Origin: JBNKHH01 sp050290245
GTDB lineage: Bacteria > Pseudomonadota > Alphaproteobacteria > Rhodobacterales > Rhodobacteraceae
Reading direction: 5' to 3'
DNA length: 29,315 nt
Assembly (NCBI GenBank): GCA_050290245.1
Contig: JBNKHH010000063.1
Coordinates: 1 to 29,315, forward strand
The number at the start of each line of letters is the position of its first letter. Within the stretch, counting starts at the first letter, position 1. Below the pieces are notes generated by a model that was given only the letters and a program-made list of their open reading frames with translations, was not told the DNA's origin and ran no database searches. Below, piece by piece: positions 24,072 to 29,315 of the stretch. The position numbers and the translations under genes were made by a program.

Positions 24072-24223
24072 GGCGTCACCGCCACGCCGAGGCCGCCGAC
24101 CGTGCCGGAAACGGACGGGCTGACCGAAACATTGCCGCGGCTGTTAATCGACGCGCCGATGTTGAGCGAAGGGTCTTCGCATCCCGCCATGGTCATCACC
24201 GCAATCAGGGCCATTCGTTTCAT
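24068..24223 (-). CDS. Very small lipoprotein A
   Basis: A 51-residue predicted lipoprotein. Signal MKRMALIAVMTMAGC has lipobox MAGC with Cys15, followed by EDPSLNIGASINSRGNVSV and a glycine/valine/serine tail. The ATG overlaps the argH stop (ATGA, 24223-24220), and AAGAGAAG inside the argH end can serve as ribosome site. Its TGA overlaps the start of lipoprotein B. Mature parts of A and B share an alternating V/S/G pattern suited to a beta strand. No function can be inferred beyond anchoring to an envelope membrane. Confidence 0.82.
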   Translation of the reverse strand: MKRMALIAVMTMAGCEDPSLNIGASINSRGNVSVSPSVSGTVGGLGVAVTP

Positions 24224-25608
24224 CCAAGCTTCTCTTTCCAGCGCGCGATCTGCGCCCGGACATTGTCGGGCGCGGTTCCACCATATGATGTGCGGCTTTT
24301 GACCGAGTTGTCCACGCCGAGGACATCGTAGACGCCCTCGGTAATGGCATCGTGAGCGGATTTCATCTGATCGAGCGTCAGGTCGGGCAGGTCCTTGCCT
24401 TCGGATTCCGCCAGGGCGACGAGGCTGCCGGTAACATGGTGGGCATCGCGGAAGGGAAGCCCCGCTTCGCGGACCAGCCAGTCGGCAAGGTCTGTGGCGG
24501 TGGAAAAGCCGGAAGAGGCGGCGGCGCGCAGGGCGTCGGGATTGGCGGACATGTCCCTGACCATGCCTTCCATCGCGGCAAGCGCCAGCATCAAGCTGTC
24601 GGCGGCGTCAAAGACCTGTTCCTTGTCCTCCTGCATGTCCTTTGAGTAGGTCAGCGGCAGGCCCTTCATCACGGTGAACAGTCCGACGGTCGCGCCGAGG
24701 ATGCGGCCGATCTTGGCACGCACCAGCTCGGCGGCGTCGGGGTTCTTTTTCTGCGGCATGATCGAGGAGCCGGTCGAGAACCGGTCGGACATGCGCACGA
24801 AGCGGAACTGGGCCGAGGACCAGATCACAAGTTCCTCGGCAAAGCGGCTGAGGTGCATGGCGCAGATCGAGGCGGACGCCAGGTATTCCAGCGCGAAGTC
24901 CCGGTCGGCCACGGCATCGAGCGAGTTCGCCGCCGGGCGGTCAAAGCCAAGCGCCTTGGCTGTTGCATCGCGGTCGATAGGGAAGGAAGTGCCAGCCAGG
25001 GCCGCGGCGCCGAGGGGAGACTCGTTCATCCGGGCGCGAGCGTCGGCAAAACGCGAGGCGTCGCGGCCCAGCATCTCGACATAGGCCATCATGTGGTGGC
25101 CCCAGGTCACGGGCTGGGCGGTTTGCAGGTGGGTAAAGCCGGGCATCACCCAGTCGGCCCCCGCTTCCGCCTGCGTCAAAAGCGCCTTTTGCAGAGTCTC
25201 GATGGCCGGGATGACAGCATCGCACTGGTCGCGGACCCACATGCGGAAGTCGAGCGCGACCTGGTCGTTTCGGCTGCGCCCGGTGTGAAGGCGGCCTGCC
25301 GGGTCGCCGATCAGCTCTTTCAGCCGGGCCTCGACGTTCATGTGAATGTCTTCCAGAGCGGTGCTGAATTGGAACGTTCCGCCCTCGATTTCTGACAAGA
25401 CCGTGAGCAGGCCTTCCCGGATCGCGCTTGCATCATTATCCGTAATGATGCCCTGCGCCGCCAACATGGCGGCGTGGGCGCGCGAGCCTTCGATGTCCTG
25501 GCGCGCAAACCGCTGGTCGAAACCGATCGAGGCGTTGATCGCCTCCATGATCGCATCCGGTCCGGCGGCAAAGCGTCCGCCCCACATCTTGTTCGCGCTG
25601 TCGGTCAT
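24220..25608 (-). CDS. argH: Argininosuccinate lyase
   Basis: A 462-residue enzyme cleaving argininosuccinate to arginine and fumarate, the final arginine-biosynthesis step. It is a fumarase/aspartase-superfamily tetramer. The superfamily signature GSSIMPQKKNPD lies at 280-291 with the catalytic Ser loop. The His160 general-acid/base motif is FTHLQTAQPVTWGHH, and HTGRSRNDQVALDFRMWVRD (108-127) is family-typical. The ATG at 25608 has AAAGGACG upstream. It stands head-to-head with tlpA, only 31 nt between start codons, so each promoter must lie largely inside the neighbour's reading frame or in a very compact shared region. Confidence 0.98.
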   Translation of the reverse strand: MTDSANKMWGGRFAAGPDAIMEAINASIGFDQRFARQDIEGSRAHAAMLAAQGIITDNDASAIREGLLTVLSEIEGGTFQFSTALEDIHMNVEARLKELIGDPAGRLHTGRSRNDQVALDFRMWVRDQCDAVIPAIETLQKALLTQAEAGADWVMPGFTHLQTAQPVTWGHHMMAYVEMLGRDASRFADARARMNESPLGAAALAGTSFPIDRDATAKALGFDRPAANSLDAVADRDFALEYLASASICAMHLSRFAEELVIWSSAQFRFVRMSDRFSTGSSIMPQKKNPDAAELVRAKIGRILGATVGLFTVMKGLPLTYSKDMQEDKEQVFDAADSLMLALAAMEGMVRDMSANPDALRAAASSGFSTATDLADWLVREAGLPFRDAHHVTGSLVALAESEGKDLPDLTLDQMKSAHDAITEGVYDVLGVDNSVKSRTSYGGTAPDNVRAQIARWKEKLG

Positions 25609-25639
25609 GTCTGTTCGTCCTTTGCGAGGGAGTAGCCCC

Positions 25640-26197
25640 ATGCGTCTGATCTTTGCCGTCCTCTACACGGGCCTTGCCCTTACTGCAAATACGGCATTTG
25701 CAGACATGACCAGGGTCGAGGACCTGCGCGAGGGCACGATGAAGAAGCTGATTTTCAGCGAGCCCGCCGAAGTCTCAGACGTTGCTTTTACCGACCCTGA
25801 CGGGGGCGAGTTCCGGCTGGCGGATTTCCGGGGCAAGTACACCCTGGTGAATTTCTGGGCGACCTGGTGTGCGCCCTGCCGAAAAGAAATGCCAATGCTG
25901 TCAGAGTTGCAGGCGGGATTCGGTGGTGACAGCTTTACAGTCGTCACCATCGCGACGGGGCGAAATCCCCTGCCTGCCATTCGAAAGTTCTTTGACGAGA
26001 TCGGGGTGGACAACCTGCCTCTGTACCTCGATCCGCGGCAGGCACTTGCGCGTGACATGGCCGTTCTGGGCCTTCCGATCACGGTGCTTCTTGATCCAGA
26101 AGGCAACGAGATTGCACGAATGCGCGGCGACGCCGAATGGAACAGCGACAGCGCCAAGGCGATCATTGCCGCGCTGGTTGGAGAACAAAAAGGATAG
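25640..26197 (+). CDS. TlpA-like periplasmic thiol-disulfide oxidoreductase
   Basis: A 185-residue exported thioredoxin-fold protein. The signal peptide MRLIFAVLYTGLALTANTAFA (1-21) has a likely cut after AFA. The domain starts near residue 43 and has the active-site motif NFWATWCAPC (Cys87, Cys90) preceded by LADFRGKYTLV. The cis-Pro is in LGLPITVLLDPEG (154-163). TlpA/ResA-type proteins reduce disulfides during cytochrome c or oxidase maturation; the exact target is not indicated here. GAGGGAG lies about 7 nt before the ATG at 25640. A longer frame from 25346 is antisense to argH and is excluded. Confidence 0.92.
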   Translation: MRLIFAVLYTGLALTANTAFADMTRVEDLREGTMKKLIFSEPAEVSDVAFTDPDGGEFRLADFRGKYTLVNFWATWCAPCRKEMPMLSELQAGFGGDSFTVVTIATGRNPLPAIRKFFDEIGVDNLPLYLDPRQALARDMAVLGLPITVLLDPEGNEIARMRGDAEWNSDSAKAIIAALVGEQKG

Positions 26198-26251
26198 ACC
26201 GCCTGAGCGCGTTTCCGGGGCGGAACCGCATTGTTTACCAATAGAAAGCAA

Positions 26252-26275
26252 AAGCTGCCTTGTTTTGGACAGCTT
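26252..26275 (+). terminator. Hairpin downstream of tlpA
   Basis: AAGCTGCC can pair with GGACAGCTT leaving one bulged A, with an 8-nt T-rich loop, 55 nt after tlpA. It is followed by AGCGCCC rather than a U-tract. It may end tlpA transcription or protect the 3' end. Confidence 0.3.
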
Positions 26276-26288
26276 AGCGCCCTAGTTT
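26260..26288 (+). promoter_or_regulatory. Possible promoter for the 40-codon ORF
   Basis: TTGTTT (26260-26265) and TAGTTT (26283-26288) are 17 nt apart. Transcription would begin near 26295, directly at the strong hairpin that follows. The -10 match is mediocre. Confidence 0.3.
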
Positions 26289-26291
26289 GGC

Positions 26292-26316
26292 CACACTTGC
26301 CCTTGGGGCAGGTGTG
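26292..26316 (+). promoter_or_regulatory. Strong 11-bp hairpin in front of the 40-codon ORF
   Basis: CACACTTGCCC and GGGCAGGTGTG pair over 11 positions (one G-U pair in RNA) around a three-base TTG loop. No U-run follows in either direction, so it is not a standard terminator. It ends 24 nt before the ATG at 26341 and could stabilise or gate translation of that leader RNA. Confidence 0.5.
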
Positions 26317-26340
26317 TATTGGGTAATTGGGGCCATCGCT

Positions 26341-26463
26341 ATGAGCGATTTCATGACTGCATTCTTGATTGTTGTTGCGCTTGCTGCGGTAAGCAATTTC
26401 GCCGACAAACCGTCCGCGTTCCAAACCGGCTGCGCCGGACGCGTTCTGGAAGTTTGCTGGTAA
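26341..26463 (+). CDS. 40-residue small protein with hydrophobic N-terminus, hypothetical
   Basis: A short reading frame starting MSDFMTAFLIVVALAAVSNF. It contains one hydrophobic segment (about 5-19), followed by a polar tail with two cysteines (Cys31 and Cys39, ending EVCW). It could be a single-pass membrane protein or a secreted peptide with a disulfide. GGGG lies 8 nt before the ATG; a second ATG at 26353 is possible. Its TAA is one base from the stop of the convergent transglycosylase gene. I do not recognise a family. The preceding hairpin and the well-filled frame argue for a gene, but chance cannot be excluded. Confidence 0.5.
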   Translation: MSDFMTAFLIVVALAAVSNFADKPSAFQTGCAGRVLEVCW

Positions 26464-26464
26464 G

Positions 26465-27643
26465 CTACAGTCTGTCCAACAAGGCGCGGGTCGGCCAGGC
26501 ATCGGCGGGCAGGCCCAGGCGTTTTTGTTCGATCTGAACCGCGTTGCGCGTATTTGCGCCTAGAATTCCGTCAATTCCACCGACTTCATGACCGCGCTTT
26601 GCCAGCTTTTGCTGCAACTGTTTCGTTTGCGTCTCGCTCAACGCTGGCGTCGGGTTGCCTGCGGCATAGACCTGCGCCCCTGTTAGGCGCGTCGCGAAAT
26701 AAGCCGCCGTGGTGACATAGACAAAGCTTTGATTCCATTCGAATAACACATTGTAGTTCGGATAGACCATGAAGGCCGGACCATCCTTGCCCTGCGGCAG
26801 CAGGATAGCCGCATCCAGCGATTTTGACGCCAGGCTGCCCGAGCGCGGCTTGACGCCCAGACGGGTCCAGTCGGATGCTTTTTTCCAGGTTTCGAGACCG
26901 GTCAGCGACCAGTCGAAATCACGCGGCATGACCACTTCCTGCATCCAGGGCTGGTCCTTTCTCCAACCCAGGCTGGACAGCATCTTGGCCCCGGACATCA
27001 GCGCGTCTGGAGTGGAAGTCTTCAATCTGACATGGCCATCGCCATCACCATCAACACCGTTTACGAGGATGTCTTCCGGCAACATCTGGACCATGCCGAT
27101 TTCACCTGCCCAGGCACCCGTTGTGCTTGCCGGGTCGAGGTCGCCGTGTTCGTAAAGTTCGAGCGCCGCGAATACCTGGGGGCGGAACAACTCGGGGCGG
27201 CGGCAATCATGGGCCAGGGTGACGAGGGCGTCCACCGTGTTGAAATTGCCTTGCACGGCCCCAAAGTCGGTTTCGAACGCCCAGAACGCCAGGAGGACAC
27301 CGCGCGAGACACCGAATTCCTTTTCCACGCGATCAAAGACCGAGTCCCATTTCTTGGCGTTGCTCAAACCAGTTTGCAGACGGTTCTGGCTGATGAGGCG
27401 CCGAGAAAACTCGACGAAAGGCATCTGGAATATGCCCTGCGCGCGGTCGGCGCGGGTCACCTTGGGGTCTTGCTGGACAGAAGCGAAGAACCTGTCGACG
27501 GCTTTTGAATTGTGGCCATTTTTGACAGCTTCTGACTTTAGACCCTGAACAAATGCACTGAATCCTCCGCCGCACGGAGTTTGCGCCTGGGCCATCGACA
27601 TAGCCGCAAAAAAGATAATTACCGGGAAAAGAACGCGCCGCAT
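26465..27643 (-). CDS. Lytic murein transglycosylase, MltB-like, with peptidoglycan-binding domain
   Basis: A 392-residue periplasmic enzyme cutting glycan strands of peptidoglycan with formation of anhydro-muropeptides (GH103-like, TIGR02283 type). The signal peptide is MRRVLFPVIIFFAAMSMAQA (1-20). The catalytic Glu is Glu124 in LLAFWAFETDFGAVQG. Substrate-cleft motifs are GAWAGEIGMVQMLPEDIL and VYPNYNVLFEWNQS. A C-terminal peptidoglycan-binding type 1 domain spans about 336-392 (LQQKLAKRGHEVGGIDGILGANTRNAV). No lipobox is present, so it is soluble rather than lipid-anchored. The ribosome site before the ATG at 27643 is weak. It diverges from the response-regulator gene, whose upstream region holds a CtrA-type box. 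Confidence 0.93.
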   Translation of the reverse strand: MRRVLFPVIIFFAAMSMAQAQTPCGGGFSAFVQGLKSEAVKNGHNSKAVDRFFASVQQDPKVTRADRAQGIFQMPFVEFSRRLISQNRLQTGLSNAKKWDSVFDRVEKEFGVSRGVLLAFWAFETDFGAVQGNFNTVDALVTLAHDCRRPELFRPQVFAALELYEHGDLDPASTTGAWAGEIGMVQMLPEDILVNGVDGDGDGHVRLKTSTPDALMSGAKMLSSLGWRKDQPWMQEVVMPRDFDWSLTGLETWKKASDWTRLGVKPRSGSLASKSLDAAILLPQGKDGPAFMVYPNYNVLFEWNQSFVYVTTAAYFATRLTGAQVYAAGNPTPALSETQTKQLQQKLAKRGHEVGGIDGILGANTRNAVQIEQKRLGLPADAWPTRALLDRL

Positions 27644-27748
27644 TTTTGATAAGCACCTATGTTATTTCACGAAAACCTAGCAGTCGATTTCGCGGTGGCA
27701 ACCTGGCAAGCAAATATCTGCCGAAAGTTAACAAAGCCTCGCCACGCA

Positions 27749-27763
27749 TTAAGAGTTCGTTAA
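27749..27763. promoter_or_regulatory. CtrA-type binding site TTAA-N7-TTAA
   Basis: TTAA, seven bases, TTAA, the consensus recognised by the alphaproteobacterial cell-cycle regulator CtrA. It is also part of the inverted repeat CATTAA/TTAATG. A GTTAAC half-site stands at 27727-27732. It lies 69 bp before the response-regulator start and 106 bp from the transglycosylase start, so either gene could be the target. Confidence 0.5.
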
Positions 27764-27831
27764 TGAATTTGGCGGAACAATGAAGAAACTGGGGGCAGAG
27801 AGACGGTCAACACGTGGCCGGAGGGTCGAAA

Positions 27832-28191
27832 TTGATATTGATTGTTGCATCCAATCCGGACTTGTCGCGGGTCTGGGCACGTCATCTTGAGCGCCAGGGC
27901 GAAACGGCGACCGTGATCGACAGTCAAAGTGCCGCCGTAGATTACCTGCGCGAAAACAGGGCGGATGTGATTGTCCTGGACATCATGCTGGAAGATGGCA
28001 GCCCCTTCGCCATCGCCGACTTTGCCAGCTATCGCCACCCTGACGCACGCATCGTATTCGTCACGCGTAGCTCTTTCTTTTCGGACGGCTCGTTGTTCAA
28101 TCACATCCCGAACACAGCTGCGGTTTTGCAGGAACAGACGCCTCCGAATGACCTGGCTGCGATCGTTGCGTATCATGGGCGAGCGTCGTGA
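27832..28191 (+). CDS. Degenerate single-domain response regulator (receiver only)
   Basis: A 119-residue receiver-fold protein without output domain. The phospho-acceptor position is kept (Asp50 in DVIVLDIMLEDGS), and the switch Thr is in IVFVTRSSFF. The acidic pair normally at the end of the first strand reads ASN (LIVASNPDLSRVW). The conserved lysine near the fifth strand is missing (AAVLQEQTPPNDL). Phosphorylation by a usual mechanism is therefore doubtful, and it may act as a pseudo-receiver. A TTG start at 27832 is chosen since GGAGG stands 7 nt upstream; a GTG at 27814 lies before that site. It ends at a strong terminator. Confidence 0.85.
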   Translation: MILIVASNPDLSRVWARHLERQGETATVIDSQSAAVDYLRENRADVIVLDIMLEDGSPFAIADFASYRHPDARIVFVTRSSFFSDGSLFNHIPNTAAVLQEQTPPNDLAAIVAYHGRAS

Positions 28192-28202
28192 GGCGATACG
28201 AA

Positions 28203-28232
28203 AACGGCCCCGAAAACGGGGCCGTTCTTTTT
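28203..28232. terminator. Bidirectional rho-independent terminator
   Basis: A perfect 10-bp GC-rich stem (AACGGCCCCG / CGGGGCCGTT) closes an AAAA loop and is followed by CTTTTT. On the other strand the same stem is followed by TTTTCG. It serves the convergent receiver and acidic-protein genes. Confidence 0.9.
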
Positions 28233-28245
28233 CAGGGGTTCCATC

Positions 28246-29315
28246 TCACTCGCCTGCGAAACGCTGCTCGGGATTGAACCGGGTGTCCTTGTCGATAGTG
28301 AACTGACCGCGTTCGAGTTTTTTGAACTTTCCCTGGCGCAGCAGCTGTCCAAACGAGCGCAGACTGTCTTCCCGCGACAGTCGGATGCTCGGGTCGACAC
28401 GGGCAACGCGCTTCATCAGCTCGGGCCGTGTGAAAGAGGTCTGTCCTTCGCTGAAAACAGTGTAGGCAGCGGCAGCCTCGAGAAGTTCGGGCAGTTCGGA
28501 GGCACCCATCGTCTGGGCGAACTTGGCAAAGCCGCCCTCGACCGGTTTAGGCGCACTGCGCACTGGTTTGCTTGGTTTCACTTCTGCGGTTTCGGCGATG
28601 TCGATGCGTTGCGACGAGACCAGAACCAGGGGTGGCACGTTAGCAGCGGGGCGCGACTGATCCCCGGGCGCCGGCGTCGACGCCCGCACGACTTCAGACA
28701 GATCCGCGCGGTACTGACTTTTCTCACGCTCTTCGACTACTTCCTTGGGCACCTGGCGTGACACGAGACGGTCGGCCTTTGTGGCCGCGACGGCGGCGCG
28801 CATCTGCGAGATGACTCGGCGGCGGCGCACGACCTCGTCGTCGTTCAGCTTGTTGTCGGTCTCGGCGAGAAGCCGGCCAACATCGCCTTCCGGCTCGGGG
28901 GTGAGCGTCCGCGACACAACACGAACGGGCTTGTCCTCAGCGTCGTCGGAAGCGGTGTCGTCAACCTGGCTTTCGGGCTCGGAGTCGACAAGTTTCAAGA
29001 CATCCTTTTCCTGAGGCTCCGACTTTTCCGAGGGACCGGCTTCGTCTTCGTCCCTGATCCGGCTGGACACTTTGCCAAGGATTTCCGTCACCGATCGCTT
29101 GACGTCCTCTTCGTCCTCTTCCTCGTCTTCGAAGGTGTCACCAAAACCATCGTCGGCATCATCGAAGGCCCAACCGTGATCGGCTTCGGCTTCGGCTTCG
29201 GCTTCGGCTTCGGCTTCGGCTTCGGCTTCGGCTTCGGCTTCGGCTTCGGCTTCGGCTTCGGCTTCGGCTTCGGCTTCGGCTTCGGCTTCGGCTTCGGCTT
29301 CGGCTTCGGCTTCGG
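28246..29315 (-). CDS. Acidic low-complexity protein with Glu-Ala repeat and winged-helix-like C-terminus, 5' end cut by window edge
   Basis: The visible 355 residues, from the right edge inward, begin with an Ala-Glu repeat (about 45 residues, Glu/Ala alternating). An acidic segment follows (DDADDGFGDTFEDEEEDEED), then the segment VTEILGKVSSRIRDED. A long charged, probably disordered middle leads to a folded C-terminus (about the last 95 residues). That region (GGFAKFAQTMGASELPELLEAAAAYTVF, then FTRPELMKRV, DSLRSFGQLLRQGKFKKLERGQFTI) reads like a helical domain plus winged helix; this is inference. A GTG at 29091 could be misread as the start, but the open frame continues with good coding character through the repeat. 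I do not recognise the family. It ends 14 nt beyond the bidirectional terminator. Confidence 0.75.
   Translation of the reverse strand, partial: EAEAEAEAEAEAEAEAEAEAEAEAEAEAEAEAEAEAEAEAEAEADHGWAFDDADDGFGDTFEDEEEDEEDVKRSVTEILGKVSSRIRDEDEAGPSEKSEPQEKDVLKLVDSEPESQVDDTASDDAEDKPVRVVSRTLTPEPEGDVGRLLAETDNKLNDDEVVRRRRVISQMRAAVAATKADRLVSRQVPKEVVEEREKSQYRADLSEVVRASTPAPGDQSRPAANVPPLVLVSSQRIDIAETAEVKPSKPVRSAPKPVEGGFAKFAQTMGASELPELLEAAAAYTVFSEGQTSFTRPELMKRVARVDPSIRLSREDSLRSFGQLLRQGKFKKLERGQFTIDKDTRFNPEQRFAGE
29181..29315. repeat. Perfect hexanucleotide tandem repeat (CGGCTT), at least 22 copies
   Basis: 135 nt of uninterrupted 6-bp units, 22.5 copies, running off the right edge. On the minus strand each unit reads GCC GAA in the frame of the acidic protein, i.e. 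Ala-Glu. No point difference between units is visible, which points to recent or ongoing slippage. The true length is unknown. Confidence 0.97.

Noticed and set aside
23446..24123. 225-codon plus-strand ORF covering the small minus-strand genes
   Set aside because: It lies opposite DUF2834 and lipoprotein B, which have coherent helices, a lipobox and coupled starts; this frame has no domain.
26319..26537. 72-codon Cys/Arg-rich plus-strand ORF overlapping the 40-codon ORF
   Set aside because: Out of frame with the hydrophobic ORF, overlaps the transglycosylase 3' end, and lacks a ribosome site.
29181..29315. Direct repeats considered as a CRISPR or iteron array
   Set aside because: Units are 6 bp with no spacers and lie in a coding frame; it is a simple tandem repeat.

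Overview
This window looks like a chromosomal segment of an alphaproteobacterium of the order Rhodobacterales (Roseobacter-type). The evidence is high G+C with strong third-position GC bias, an Mcl1-type malyl-CoA/beta-methylmalyl-CoA lyase of the ethylmalonyl-CoA pathway, CoxS/CoxM-type subunits, the marine D-glutamate genes dgcN and dgcA, FtsEX divergent from an MJ0042 zinc-ribbon membrane protein, and a TIGR02302/DUF4175 protein next to lysA. I saw no transposase, integrase, phage gene, tRNA, rRNA or CRISPR array. Nearly all of the DNA is ordinary, densely packed chromosomal sequence.

Layout from left to right. Positions 1-3526 (minus strand) run pyk, a small two-helix membrane protein, rpmI, rplT and pheS (cut by the left edge), a glycolysis/translation block with a hairpin leader in front of pheS. 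At 3629-4704 (plus) lie an N-formylglutamate amidohydrolase-family gene and a DUF1244 gene. At 4701-6860 (minus) is a PAS-GGDEF-EAL protein. At 6965-9911 (minus) is a dgcN-dgcA-dat cluster that can be read as a D-amino-acid to L-glutamate route. An isoprenylcysteine-methyltransferase-like membrane protein (minus) and mcl1 (plus) then diverge from a palindrome-rich spacer. coxM and coxS (minus) follow with no large molybdenum subunit beside them, then accA.

Positions 14232-17983 (minus) carry ftsE, ftsX, plsC, a pyridoxamine-phosphate-oxidase-like gene and a SAM methyltransferase, joined by overlapping stop/start codons; this couples divisome and phospholipid genes. The zinc-ribbon gene (plus) abuts a large Gln-rich TIGR02302 protein (minus), followed by lysA, a GFA-family gene (plus), and the chain argH, lipoprotein A, lipoprotein B and DUF2834, in which every junction is a 1-4 nt overlap. 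The two lipoproteins are only 51 and 44 codons long. A periplasmic TlpA-like thioredoxin diverges from argH across only 31 bp.

The right end holds a 40-codon orphan ORF behind a strong hairpin, an MltB-like lytic transglycosylase, a degenerate single-domain response regulator preceded by a CtrA-type TTAA-N7-TTAA box, a clear bidirectional terminator, and an acidic protein with a winged-helix-like C-terminus. That last gene runs into at least 22 perfect copies of a hexanucleotide coding for Glu-Ala, and the window stops inside the repeat, so this may be a contig end.

No dramatic new multi-gene system is evident. The best leads are the D-glutamate cluster, the cox pair without coxL, the Glu-Ala repeat, the CtrA-box/degenerate receiver pair, and the coupled mini-lipoproteins.
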